DNA of 64,000 bases, taken from positions 266,071 through 330,070 of the forward strand of contig CABUPO010000002.1 in NCBI GenBank assembly GCA_902493385.1, read 5' to 3'. Under the pieces are notes generated by a model. The model saw nothing but the letters and a program-made list of their open reading frames with translations. It was not told the origin of the DNA and made no database searches. The position numbers and the translations under genes are program-made. Source of the stretch: an uncultured Lachnospiraceae bacterium (GTDB lineage: Bacteria > Bacillota > Clostridia > Lachnospirales > Lachnospiraceae). Positions 1 through 9,150 of this stretch are shown piece by piece; position 1 is the stretch's first letter; every line of letters starts with the position of its first letter.

Positions 1-2
1 CT

Positions 3-68
3 ATGGGGCTTTTGGCGCTTACAACTACAAAATATATAATTTACGGAGACGGACAGATAAGAAAATAA
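3..68 (+). other. possible 3' end of an upstream gene
   Basis: A reading frame that is open from the window edge ends in TAA at 66-68, giving about 21 residues. It is too short to identify. The following 60 bases to the next gene hold only an AT-rich leader. This could be the tail of a gene lying outside the window, or chance. Confidence 0.2.
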
Positions 69-129
69 TTAGTATATTTTCATGCTGGTAACTGTATAAT
101 TTAAGGCAGACTTTTTTCAGGGAGGCATT

Positions 130-939
130 ATGGATTATTACAGTTACCAGAATATGATTTCTGACGCCCTGTTGCTTCAAAAGAAGTACGGCGGTCTTAT
201 AGAGTGTGAAACTATCGGTTATTCAGTGCAGCGCAGAAAAATTATCATGCTCATTATGGGCTGTGGGTACAAAACGGTATTTCTTACCGGAGGTATCCAC
301 GCAAGAGAGAGCGTGAACACAAAGTTTCTTATGATGCTTATATCATATTATGCGGAAAAATATTACGGAAAAGATATATTTAACCGTTACAGCTTTAATA
401 TAGTTCCGCTTGTCAATCCCGACGGTTATTCTATGGCGATGTCGGATGATTCCAAAAAAGAATATAAATGCAATTATAATAACGTAGATATTAACCGTAA
501 TTTCCCTTCTGTATTTTATAAAAGGGGAGGCGCAGCGGGGCCGTCTGCCGCATCAGAGCCTGAAACAAAAGCGCTTATGATGGCGTTTAAAAGCCATCCG
601 TCGATAATGTATCTTGATTTTCATTCACGTGGTGAATGTATATATTATTACAGACAGGCAATGAACAGCAGATATAATGAAAGACAGCATATTATAGCAA
701 ATGAGCTTAAAGCATGCACAGGCTACAGTCTTGTGCAGCCGGAAAACGAGATAGATATTGGTGATACCGGCGGTAATTCTGTTCATTATTATTCCGAAAA
801 ATTCGGAATGCCGGCGTTTACTATAGAGACTACACCGGAGGATACGGCCTTTCCTATGGATGTAAGGCTTGCAGAAGAGCTGTTTGAAAGAATGAAGGAT
901 ATATTACTTGATATTGTGTCGATATGTGACTCTGAATAA
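130..939 (+). CDS. M14-family zinc carboxypeptidase
   Basis: Predicted metallo-carboxypeptidase of the M14 (carboxypeptidase A/T, gamma-D-glutamyl peptidase) family. The zinc ligands are visible as HARE (H57 and E60) and H165 in DFHSRGE. The substrate-carboxylate binding NRNF motif lies near residues 122-125, and the catalytic glutamate is E233 in FTIETTPE. The protein has 269 residues, essentially only the catalytic domain. It has no signal peptide and no LysM or SH3 domain, so it probably acts in the cytoplasm, perhaps on peptidoglycan-derived or other peptides. GGAGG at 121-125 precedes the ATG. The gene stands alone, with its own leader and a promoter-bearing gap after it. The exact substrate cannot be read from the sequence. 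Confidence 0.88.
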   Translation: MDYYSYQNMISDALLLQKKYGGLIECETIGYSVQRRKIIMLIMGCGYKTVFLTGGIHARESVNTKFLMMLISYYAEKYYGKDIFNRYSFNIVPLVNPDGYSMAMSDDSKKEYKCNYNNVDINRNFPSVFYKRGGAAGPSAASEPETKALMMAFKSHPSIMYLDFHSRGECIYYYRQAMNSRYNERQHIIANELKACTGYSLVQPENEIDIGDTGGNSVHYYSEKFGMPAFTIETTPEDTAFPMDVRLAEELFERMKDILLDIVSICDSE

Positions 940-966
940 GTTTTATAGCATTTTGTAATTTAGGTA

Positions 967-993
967 TTGACATGAGTAAGGTTCTGCTATACT
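967..993 (+). promoter_or_regulatory. predicted sigma-A promoter of the ABC exporter operon
   Basis: A perfect TTGACA at 967-972 is followed by an extended -10 element, TGC plus TATACT (988-993). The spacer is short at 15 bp, which the extended -10 may offset. A small inverted repeat, TTCGTG...CACGAA, lies in the leader near 1005-1022, ahead of the AGGAGG site and the GTG start. Confidence 0.5.
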
Positions 994-1062
994 ATTAATA
1001 AAGTTTTCGTGTGCGCCCACGAAACATATGTATAAGGAAACGATTTTAGGAGGAGAACTAAA

Positions 1063-2883
1063 GTGGAGGTTCTTAAATTCGGGTTTGGTTACTGGAAGAA
1101 AAACCTGCCTATGGCAATACTTATTCAGTTGTGCAGCTATATAGCAATTATATGTGACCTTTTGCTGCCGCTTCTTTCAGAGATGTTTATCGATTATGTT
1201 ATTTTAGACCACAGCGCAGATGCGTCGGATAATATTTTTGCGTTTATGTTAAGCGGAAAATATGGCGAAGCACATACGATGAAGCTGTTTTTTTCGCTTG
1301 CGGTTGTATTTATGACGCTGCTTGCTATAAGGCTTTTGCTTGTATATTTTAAAAATGTTACCTCGCAGAAGCTTGGAATAAAGCTTGAGACTGACCTGAG
1401 GCGCGCTTCTTTCAGAAAAATCATGGAGCTTGACAGCGAGACTCTTTCCGAATTTAATACAGGCGAGCTTCTTACTACAGCTAATGCCGATACTGTAATG
1501 TATAAGGAATTGTTCTGTACAATGATTGTGAGGATATTTGACAGTATATTTGTGCTGGCTTCATGTATATATTTTCTGTCGACTATCAGCGCGTATCTGC
1601 TTATTATTCCTGTTATACTTCTGCCTTTTTTTGCAGCCGCCCTTATTAATTTTCGTAAAAAGGCGAGAGCTAATTACAGAAAGATAAGAGCATGCAACAG
1701 CGAGATGAGTCTTACTGTACAGGAGAATATAGAAGCCGTAAGGCTTGTGCGCTCATTTACAAATGAGAATATTGAAAAAGAAAAGTTCAGAGAGAGTAAT
1801 AATAAGCTGAAAGAGGCTTATATTAACCAGATTAATCTTTCTTCAAAGTTTGAGGTTGTATTCAGTACGATTAAGCAGATTGCATACATAGGTTCCATAG
1901 CGATAAGCGCTGTGCTTGTTATTAAGGGATATATGCTTGTCGGATTTCTTGTGACGGCGTCAAGCTATGTTATGAAAATAATGGACCATATTTCACAGAT
2001 TAATAATACTCTTTTCATTATGCAGCAGCAGATAGTGTCAGGAAGTAAAATGATTAATTTCCTTTCATGCGAGTCAAAAATACCTGAGTCAGAAAATGCT
2101 GTTGAGATTACGAACAAGCCTGATATAACTATTAAAGACGGATATCTTGTAATGGACGGAAAAACTGTGCTTAAAGATATCAACATTAGTATTCCATATG
2201 GAAAAAAGCTTGGAATCGTAGGCGGAACCGGAAGTGGAAAAAGTATGCTTTTGGAATCGCTTGTGCGTATTCATGACCTGACCGGCGGCGCAATAATGAT
2301 AAATGGCAAGGATATAAGAGATTATACTCTTGACAGCCTGAGGGATAATTTTTCATATGTATTTCAGGATGTATTCCTGTTTTCCAATACAATAGATTCT
2401 AATATTGCATATGCGGAGCCTGATATAGAGCACAGACAGGTTGTTCAGGCGGCAAAGCATGCTCAGGCGCATCATTTTATTAAAGGGCTTGACATGGGTT
2501 ACGAAACTATAGTTGGAGAGCGAGGGCTTGGAATATCGGGAGGACAGAAGCAGAGAGTTTCTATTGCGCGAGCGCTGTTAAAAAACGCTCCGGTTATTGT
2601 GCTTGATGATTCTACAAGCGCGCTTGACGTTAAGACCGAGAAAAAGCTTCTTAAGGATATTAAAGAAAATTATCCGGATAAGACAATGCTCATTTCAGCT
2701 CACAGGCTGTCGTCAGTCGCTTCATGTGACGAGATTATATATATGCAGGACGGAATGATAGTGGAGAGAGGTACGTTTGACGAGCTTATGGAGCTTGGAG
2801 GCCATTTTGCAAAAGTATACAGAATACAGGAAAATGAGCGAAATGAAGCTATAGATTATAATGCAATGGGAGGTGTCCACTGA
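1063..2883 (+). CDS. ABC exporter half-transporter with degenerate ATP site
   Basis: Fused ABC-transporter membrane domain (about residues 1-330) and nucleotide-binding domain (about 345-590). Walker A is GGTGSGKS near 386-393 and the signature is ISGGQKQR near 490. After Walker B the usual catalytic Glu is replaced by Asp (VIVLDDSTSALD). This is the pattern of the non-hydrolysing partner in heterodimeric exporters such as TM287/288 or BmrC/BmrD. The start is GTG with AGGAGG at 1048-1053. The stop overlaps the next start as TGATG, so the two subunits are translationally coupled. The substrate is unknown; drugs, lipids or peptides are possible. Confidence 0.92.
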   Translation: MEVLKFGFGYWKKNLPMAILIQLCSYIAIICDLLLPLLSEMFIDYVILDHSADASDNIFAFMLSGKYGEAHTMKLFFSLAVVFMTLLAIRLLLVYFKNVTSQKLGIKLETDLRRASFRKIMELDSETLSEFNTGELLTTANADTVMYKELFCTMIVRIFDSIFVLASCIYFLSTISAYLLIIPVILLPFFAAALINFRKKARANYRKIRACNSEMSLTVQENIEAVRLVRSFTNENIEKEKFRESNNKLKEAYINQINLSSKFEVVFSTIKQIAYIGSIAISAVLVIKGYMLVGFLVTASSYVMKIMDHISQINNTLFIMQQQIVSGSKMINFLSCESKIPESENAVEITNKPDITIKDGYLVMDGKTVLKDINISIPYGKKLGIVGGTGSGKSMLLESLVRIHDLTGGAIMINGKDIRDYTLDSLRDNFSYVFQDVFLFSNTIDSNIAYAEPDIEHRQVVQAAKHAQAHHFIKGLDMGYETIVGERGLGISGGQKQRVSIARALLKNAPVIVLDDSTSALDVKTEKKLLKDIKENYPDKTMLISAHRLSSVASCDEIIYMQDGMIVERGTFDELMELGGHFAKVYRIQENERNEAIDYNAMGGVH

Positions 2884-4646
2884 TGGCGGCGCGAAATACA
2901 TATTTTCAGGACGAAGTCATAACGAAGAAAATTGATTTAAAGCAGTTCGCACGTACGCTCAGATATGTTGTGCCGTATAAGAAGGTGTTTATGCTTGTTG
3001 GAGTTCTTATGTTCGTATCCGCAGGCGCATCCCTGGTTTCGCCTCTTCTTATAAAAGAGATAATTAACAATGTAGTTGTGAATGAGGATTACAGAGAGCT
3101 TGCCGTCGTAGTCTGCGGATTATTTGCGCTTGCGGCGGTAGAGATTGCAATTAATTTTGCACATCAGAGACTTATGGGTAAAACCGGTCATAAGATAATT
3201 GCAACAATACGAGAGGATGTATTTGACAAGCTTCAGAAGTTATCGTTTGATTTCTTTGATTCGAGACCTAATGGGAAAATAGTGGTCAGGGTCACGGATT
3301 ATATTAATGATTTGGCGAACTTTTTTACTAACCACGTGCTTTTGTTTTTGGTATATATTGTAAAGTTGGTTGTTGTAAGTATATTTATGCTTACAATAAG
3401 CCCGCAGCTTACAGGAATTGTGTATCTTACAGTAATACCTATGATGATATGCGTTATGTGCCTCAGATTTTCTCTGAGAAAGATGTTTGCCGTACACAGA
3501 GCTAAGATATCAAACAGAACAGCGTTTATTATTGAGTCAATTATGGGCGAAAAGATTGTCAAGAACTGTAACCGTGCAGAAGAGAACGAGCGTATTTACA
3601 TGGATGTACATAAGGATAATGTAAAGACCTGGATTAATATATGTTACAGGAATGAGCTTAACACTCCTATTGTTGAAATATTCTGGAATATTGGAACATT
3701 ATGTCTTTACGGAGTATCTCTTTATATGATACTTAAAGGACGTTCGGGTGTAGACGCCGGTACTATAGTTGCATTTACAAGCTATATGGGACTTTTCAGC
3801 GGACCGCTTACGCAGATTGCATTTATTATACAGCAGCTTGCTTCTGTAAGCTCTAACCTCGAACATGTCTTTGATACTATTGATTATCCGGTTGATATTA
3901 AAGACGGAGAAGAAAATATAGAGCTTAAAGACGTAAAAGGAGAGGTTGATTTTAACGATGTGACGTTTGCATATGACAGCGGCAATAATATACTTGAGCA
4001 TTTCAATCTGCATGTTAAGCCGGGACAGACTATAGCTCTTGTAGGTCCTACCGGAGCCGGTAAAACAACTGTCATTAATATGCTTACAAGGTTTTATGAT
4101 GTTGACAGCGGAAGCGTTATGATAGACGGTATCGACGTCAGAAAAGCAACGCTTGCTTCTTTAAGAAAAGAAGTCGGCGTTCTTATGCAGGACCCGTTTA
4201 TTTTTAAAGGAAAAATTATTGATAATATAAGGTATGGACGGGAGGACGCAACTGATGAGGAATGTATTGCAGCTGCAAAGACCGTATATGCCGATAAATT
4301 CATAGAAAGACTTTCTGACGGATATTACCATGTGTTAGAAGAGCGTGGAGCGGGTCTTTCGGCAGGAGAGAAGCAGCTGTTAAGCTTTGCAAGGATTATT
4401 CTGAAAAATCCATCTGTAATTATTCTTGATGAAGCTACAAGCGCGATTGATACTGAAACAGAGATGCTTATAAAGAAGGCGCTTGATGAAATTATTAAAG
4501 ATAAGACGGCGTTTATTGTGGCTCACAGGCTTTCAACTATACGAAATGCCGACCAGATTCTATATATTGACGATAAAGGAATCAAAGAACAGGGAACCCA
4601 TGAGGAGCTTATGCAGTTAAAGGGATTGTATTATCGGCTGAATTAG
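2883..4646 (+). CDS. ABC exporter half-transporter, catalytic partner
   Basis: Second half-transporter of the pair, with the same membrane domain plus ATPase layout. Walker A is GPTGAGKT near residue 387. Walker B ends in a canonical Glu (VIILDEATSAID). The ABC signature is non-canonical (LSAGEKQ instead of LSGGQ). Together with the Asp substitution in the first subunit, this puts both defects in the same composite ATP site: Walker A/B of subunit 1 plus signature of subunit 2. The other site remains intact. That is the signature of an asymmetric heterodimeric exporter. It begins inside the stop codon of the first gene. Confidence 0.92.
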   Translation: MAARNTYFQDEVITKKIDLKQFARTLRYVVPYKKVFMLVGVLMFVSAGASLVSPLLIKEIINNVVVNEDYRELAVVVCGLFALAAVEIAINFAHQRLMGKTGHKIIATIREDVFDKLQKLSFDFFDSRPNGKIVVRVTDYINDLANFFTNHVLLFLVYIVKLVVVSIFMLTISPQLTGIVYLTVIPMMICVMCLRFSLRKMFAVHRAKISNRTAFIIESIMGEKIVKNCNRAEENERIYMDVHKDNVKTWINICYRNELNTPIVEIFWNIGTLCLYGVSLYMILKGRSGVDAGTIVAFTSYMGLFSGPLTQIAFIIQQLASVSSNLEHVFDTIDYPVDIKDGEENIELKDVKGEVDFNDVTFAYDSGNNILEHFNLHVKPGQTIALVGPTGAGKTTVINMLTRFYDVDSGSVMIDGIDVRKATLASLRKEVGVLMQDPFIFKGKIIDNIRYGREDATDEECIAAAKTVYADKFIERLSDGYYHVLEERGAGLSAGEKQLLSFARIILKNPSVIILDEATSAIDTETEMLIKKALDEIIKDKTAFIVAHRLSTIRNADQILYIDDKGIKEQGTHEELMQLKGLYYRLN

Positions 4647-4690
4647 TGGTATAGTATACTTGTTAAAATAATTCAGTAGGAGACATATGT

Positions 4691-5677
4691 ATGGCGGTAA
4701 GCATAAAAGAGATTGCCAGAATGTGCGGGGTATCTGAAGGCACGGTTGACAGGGCGCTTAATAACCGAAGAGGTATTAAGGAGGAGACTAAGAAAAGAAT
4801 TCTTGAAACTGCTGAAAAGATGAATTACCACCCGAATCATCTGGCCAAAGCTCTTGCGACAGGATGTACTAAGACCATAGGAGTAGTATGCTTTAATATA
4901 ATCGACAGTTTTTTCTCATCTCTTATAGAAGTGATAGAAAACACAGCCAAGGAACAGGGATATTTTATAATCCTTATTCTTACAAAGAGTAATAAGGAAA
5001 AGGAATTTGAAGCTATAAAATATCTTGCCGAAAGAAAGGTAGACGGGCTTATTCTGTTTCCGGCGGTAAAAGGTCCTTCATATGTTAATATGCTTAAGCA
5101 TCTTGATATACCTGTCGTAACTATATACAACAGAATTTCTGATGATTTTATACATATAGACACAGACTGCGCTTCAATAATGAGTGAAGCCGTATCGTTT
5201 ATACATTCAAAAGGGTACGATACTGTTGCATACCTTGATATCGACCTTCCGGGAGCGCTGTCTGAAAATAAGAATGTTTATTCATTTCATGAGAGAAGAA
5301 AAGGATATATTTCAGGTATAAATGAATGTGGACTGGAAGAGATTATATTTGACGGGTTTGACAAGGATAAAATACTTGAGTACATTTCCGGCGCTTCAGG
5401 GAAAAAGGCGCTTCTTTGTGCATATGATACGTTTGCAGTACGTGTACTTGGGATATGCAGGCAGAACGGATATAAGGTTCCCACTGATATAGGACTTATG
5501 GGCTACAATAATATGGACGTGCTTGATGATATATATCCAAGGCTGTATTCAGTTGACTGTAACATAAGGAAAATCGGCCGTATTGCTTTTGAGTCCCTGT
5601 TGGCTCAGATTAATGGAAACAAAGACGTCAGCGATAGTATAATTGAATGCAGTATTTCTTATGGAGAGTCGCTGTAA
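4691..5677 (+). CDS. LacI/GalR-family transcriptional regulator
   Basis: The N-terminal LacI helix-turn-helix (SIKEIARMCGVSEGTVDRAL, residues about 3-22) and hinge helix (YHPNHLAKAL) are followed by a periplasmic-binding-protein-like sugar-sensing domain (about 60-328). Such proteins repress or activate carbohydrate genes according to a small-molecule ligand. It is separated from the ABC exporter by only 44 bases and is followed within 21 bases by a secreted Ig-like protein. No transporter or glycosidase operon lies beside it, so the ligand and regulon cannot be inferred. The VDRALN wording in place of VSRALN in the recognition helix resembles the CcpB/RbsR-like subgroup that binds altered operators. 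Confidence 0.9.
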   Translation: MAVSIKEIARMCGVSEGTVDRALNNRRGIKEETKKRILETAEKMNYHPNHLAKALATGCTKTIGVVCFNIIDSFFSSLIEVIENTAKEQGYFIILILTKSNKEKEFEAIKYLAERKVDGLILFPAVKGPSYVNMLKHLDIPVVTIYNRISDDFIHIDTDCASIMSEAVSFIHSKGYDTVAYLDIDLPGALSENKNVYSFHERRKGYISGINECGLEEIIFDGFDKDKILEYISGASGKKALLCAYDTFAVRVLGICRQNGYKVPTDIGLMGYNNMDVLDDIYPRLYSVDCNIRKIGRIAFESLLAQINGNKDVSDSIIECSISYGESL

Positions 5678-5698
5678 AATACTTAAAGGAGGATTGGC

Positions 5699-7018
5699 AT
5701 GGAAAAAAGAGCGTTGTGTGTTGTGCTTTCCGCCGTATTATTGACAAGCGGAAGTTACATTACGGCATTATGTGCGAAAAAGGCAAAGCTTTCAACTAAC
5801 AAATTTACATTAAATGAAGGTGAGAAAAAAAAGATTGTAATTAAAAACAAGAATAAAAAGGCAGTATATACATTTACTTCCTCGTCAAAAAAAGTAGCTT
5901 CGGTTACAAAAAAGGGAGTAGTAACGGCAAAAAGCAAAGGCAGGGCAAAGATTACTGTGAAAGAAGCTGTAAAAAAGAATGGTAAAAAGTCATTGAGAAA
6001 GGTAGGCGTCGTTAATGTAAAATGCAGAAGTAATGAAGACGTTATGTCTTTGGCTACAGTATTTCCTGCTAATACTCCTGCGACGCAGCAGCCGGATGAA
6101 AAGAAGGATATAATTCCTGCTCCGGTACCGACTGATTATGTAACTGCTGAGCCAACGCCGGATATGTATACCAAGACTGTAATGTCAGTATATGTTACAG
6201 ATAAAGAGGTATATTCTGTAAACGGAAGTACATGTAATGTTACAATGCAGTATTTCAGCGGCTCTGTGGACGGAGATTTCTTTAATGGAAATACAATAAG
6301 CGACGGTTCCGTTGTATTTAAGGATTATAAAGAGGGCGATAATGTATACTGTGCAAGATATATGCTTTCAGGAACTGATGATGAGGGAAAGCCGTGCAGG
6401 ATATTTATTGAGGATAACGGAAAAGAAAATAAGGACGGAAGCTTTATTTCAAAGCCTGTTATAATAACTGACAGCGAATCGCTTTCCTGGCTTGAAACAG
6501 CAGATATTCAGGGCAGGGTTACAGACTCTGGTAACGGTGAAAAGATTATTGATATTGTATGGAATCAGGCTAATACTGAACCGGTGAATTTCAGAGAGGT
6601 TGTAATACCTGATGATACAAAAGATTATTCAAAAGAAATTTTTGTATTTGCAATTGATATAGGCAGTTCTGATGAGGTTAAAGGAAGAAACGGCAACGCA
6701 TCTATGATTCATTTCAGAGGCTCGTCAGACTGCGATGCATTTAAAGGGAAAATCATATCAGAATGCGCCGACACAAGGCTTCAGTATTCGGGTCAGATTC
6801 AGACCTTATCTGCAAGATATATTCTTGAAGGTACGGACGCAGAAGGCGACGCCTGTAAGATATATGTAGAGAATAACGGAATTGACGATAACGGCATGGT
6901 TACAGAGCCGGTAATCATAACGGATAATCCTGATTTTGCCTGGATTGAGACCGCGCCGCTTCATGGAACTGTAAGCTGGGGAAGCAAATTAAATATTCAT
7001 ATGTGGACAACACCGTAG
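5699..7018 (+). CDS. secreted protein with bacterial Ig-like domain
   Basis: An N-terminal signal peptide (hydrophobic residues about 5-25) is followed by a lysine-rich bacterial Ig-like (BIG2-type) domain at about 28-112, with the typical SVTKKGVVTAKSKGRAKITV core. A Thr/Pro-rich linker (about 118-160) comes next. Two repeated modules of about 130 residues follow (about 165-290 and 300-439). Both contain VYCARYMLSGTD/LSARYILEGTD, an acidic DNG stretch, EPVIITD and W-ET. I do not recognise the repeated module. The N-terminal domain closely matches that of the convergent esterase at 7101-8375. Probably exported and wall-associated. AAAGGAGG precedes the ATG. Confidence 0.75.
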   Translation: MEKRALCVVLSAVLLTSGSYITALCAKKAKLSTNKFTLNEGEKKKIVIKNKNKKAVYTFTSSSKKVASVTKKGVVTAKSKGRAKITVKEAVKKNGKKSLRKVGVVNVKCRSNEDVMSLATVFPANTPATQQPDEKKDIIPAPVPTDYVTAEPTPDMYTKTVMSVYVTDKEVYSVNGSTCNVTMQYFSGSVDGDFFNGNTISDGSVVFKDYKEGDNVYCARYMLSGTDDEGKPCRIFIEDNGKENKDGSFISKPVIITDSESLSWLETADIQGRVTDSGNGEKIIDIVWNQANTEPVNFREVVIPDDTKDYSKEIFVFAIDIGSSDEVKGRNGNASMIHFRGSSDCDAFKGKIISECADTRLQYSGQIQTLSARYILEGTDAEGDACKIYVENNGIDDNGMVTEPVIITDNPDFAWIETAPLHGTVSWGSKLNIHMWTTP

Positions 7019-7032
7019 GTTCAATTAAAGAA

Positions 7033-7079
7033 TTAAAAAGACTGTGCGCCGGTAATGTAATAACGCACAGTCTTTTTAA
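7033..7079. terminator. bidirectional intrinsic terminator
   Basis: A perfect 16-bp inverted repeat (7033-7048 with 7064-7079) is flanked by A and T runs on both sides. It sits between two convergent genes and can terminate both. Confidence 0.9.
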
Positions 7080-7100
7080 AATATTATACGTTTGCTCAGA

Positions 7101-8375
7101 TTACTTGAATATGCATTTGGCAAAGTTGTACAGACCGTTTTTCCACGTTACGAAGTCATGCGCTCCCACAGTAGTGTAGAACCAGTGGTTGACGCCATTG
7201 TTCTTTAATACGCGGCTGCATGTTCCGCCCAGAGCGTCTTCTCCACCCTCGCTAATGCCGTTTACAATCATAATGAACGTATTATTACGGTATTCTTCAG
7301 GAATCGTAAATGTCTCTTCGGTAAACAGGCCCTCTTCGGTAACGCCGTTGGCTGTATATCCGAAGACGCCGTATCCCGGACTTAAAGCAGCTATATATCC
7401 GAATGTATCAAGCATATTAAACCCGATATACAAAGACTCGCGTCCTCCCATTGAAAGTCCGCATATAGCAGTATTTTCACGGCCTGTAGCTATGGAGTAG
7501 TTTTCTTCCATATAAGGCATCAGGCATTCTCTCAAATCATTTATAAAATTATCAAATTTCGCATAATGCTCAAGCGAAAAAGCATTATCTGCAGGATATG
7601 AATCGTCAGCGCCCGCTCTTATGTTAGGAATAACAATAATCATTTCTTCGGCTTCTCCCAAAGCGTTAAGATTGCCGACAATTTTATCAGGATTACCGTC
7701 AAGCCATTCGTTTTCATTGCCGCCGATTCCGTGAAGAAGATATAATACAGGATACTGCTTATCTGTTGAATAGCCGGCAGGGACAATAATATTAACTTTT
7801 CGCATTTTGCCTGTAACAGATGAATAGTAGGACTGTTTTTCTATGGTTCCGTAGCTTACGCCGTCCTGTTTTGCGTCAAATCCATCAGGAGCATCGTGTG
7901 AGTCAGGATATACTATAGGTTCTTTTGTAGGCGTAGGCGCCGGCGCAGAAGGAGAAACTGAAGATGCCGGAGTGTTAGTCGGCATAGCCGTCGCTGTGCC
8001 GGCGGGGGTGCTTGAAGGTACAGCGCTGCTTTGCTGCGGCGCTGCTACAGTTACTTTTATTTTACCAATTTTGTGTGCGGCTTTTTTGATTTTTTCTTTC
8101 ACAGTTATCGTTGCCTTTCCTGCTTTTTTGGCCGTTACTATTCCCTTTTTGCTTACGGAAGCAGTTTTTTTGTTAGAAGATTTGAATAGGTACGCGGCTT
8201 TCCTGCTTTTGTTTTTGATTTTGATTTTTGTCTTTTCGCCTGCCGTCATATTAAGCCTTGAAGTGGAAGGCCTGGCAGATTTTTTGGCACATATGTCGGC
8301 TGCGTTTGCACAACTCAATATAATTGAGGCTGAAAGTACAAGGCTTATGCCTTTTTTAATATATGAAGCTGTCAT
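7101..8375 (-). CDS. secreted CE1-type esterase with Ig-like domain
   Basis: The signal peptide covers about residues 1-27; ILSC could alternatively be a lipobox and ANA|A a signal-peptidase I site. A BIG2-like lysine-rich domain (about 32-110), a long Ser/Thr/Pro linker (about 111-155) and an esterase-D/CE1 alpha/beta-hydrolase domain (about 165-424) follow. HGIGG (about 215-219) forms the oxyanion region, GLSMGG holds the nucleophile Ser308, and His406 in GAHDFVTW is the likely catalytic His. CE1 enzymes include feruloyl and acetylxylan esterases, so a role in plant-polysaccharide deacylation at the cell surface is likely, although the exact ester is not readable. Its start overlaps the stop of DUF1836 by one base (TAATG). 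Confidence 0.85.
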   Translation of the reverse strand: MTASYIKKGISLVLSASIILSCANAADICAKKSARPSTSRLNMTAGEKTKIKIKNKSRKAAYLFKSSNKKTASVSKKGIVTAKKAGKATITVKEKIKKAAHKIGKIKVTVAAPQQSSAVPSSTPAGTATAMPTNTPASSVSPSAPAPTPTKEPIVYPDSHDAPDGFDAKQDGVSYGTIEKQSYYSSVTGKMRKVNIIVPAGYSTDKQYPVLYLLHGIGGNENEWLDGNPDKIVGNLNALGEAEEMIIVIPNIRAGADDSYPADNAFSLEHYAKFDNFINDLRECLMPYMEENYSIATGRENTAICGLSMGGRESLYIGFNMLDTFGYIAALSPGYGVFGYTANGVTEEGLFTEETFTIPEEYRNNTFIMIVNGISEGGEDALGGTCSRVLKNNGVNHWFYTTVGAHDFVTWKNGLYNFAKCIFK

Positions 8376-9019
8376 TATTTGGTCTCCTTCTCTTTTTTTG
8401 TTTTATTATTATTCTTTGAATCAATGAGAGTCTCAATCATAAGCTTTTTAACATATACGTCGAATCCCAGCATACATATAAATGCAAATGTTGAAAGAAC
8501 CTCGTCATCTTCTTCATTAGATGTTTTGGGGAAAGCTTCCTGTGCAAGTTTATATTTTTTGGCGACGTCTCTGATAAGAATCTCCATGCCTTCAAATTCC
8601 AAATCAAATACATACTTGTATATATATTCTAAATCTATCTCCGAATCATCGCCAAAAAAGCTGTCTGATATAGGTTTAAAAATGCTTTTGATATCGCTTA
8701 TTGAGAGGAAATTTTTAAAATAATAAATGAATATCAGAAGCAGCATATGCTTTTTAGTATATTTTTTCTTTTCCGGAGGAGGAATAAGCTGATTCTTAGC
8801 ATAGTTATTAATCATTGTTTTTGTAAGCGTTTTGTCGTCCTCGTATCTTTTATAAGATGAAAGCTTTTCTTCCATAAAAGTAGTAACCTGATCCATATAC
8901 AGAGATATATCTGGTATATCGTCAGGGTTAATATAATTCAGTTTGGAGATGGAAGCAAGAACTTTACGAAGGTCGCTGTCCATGATATTTTTATCAGACA
9001 CATCAATTCCCCTTTTCAT
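8375..9019 (-). CDS. DUF1836 family protein
   Basis: The protein has 214 residues and matches DUF1836 (the YkrK-like family), which is thought to hold a MerR-like winged helix. Visible hallmarks are MINNYAKNQLIPPPEKKKYTK-type spacing in the first half and a C-terminal helical region. The family is widespread in Firmicutes and its function is not established; a DNA-binding regulatory role is often suggested. The gene is translationally coupled to the esterase downstream (TAATG), so it may regulate or simply be co-transcribed with it. The divergent gap to rlmD is about 130 bases. Confidence 0.82.
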   Translation of the reverse strand: MKRGIDVSDKNIMDSDLRKVLASISKLNYINPDDIPDISLYMDQVTTFMEEKLSSYKRYEDDKTLTKTMINNYAKNQLIPPPEKKKYTKKHMLLLIFIYYFKNFLSISDIKSIFKPISDSFFGDDSEIDLEYIYKYVFDLEFEGMEILIRDVAKKYKLAQEAFPKTSNEEDDEVLSTFAFICMLGFDVYVKKLMIETLIDSKNNNKTKKEKETK

Positions 9020-9150
9020 TAAACAATTCCTTATCAGTATAAGATAAAATGAAAAAAATGTAAAGAAAAATAAGCCTTACGGCAAGTAAGTGATTTACTT
9101 ATAAAACCAAATAAGTTAAAATGTATTTATATTAATTTTGGAGGATAAGC

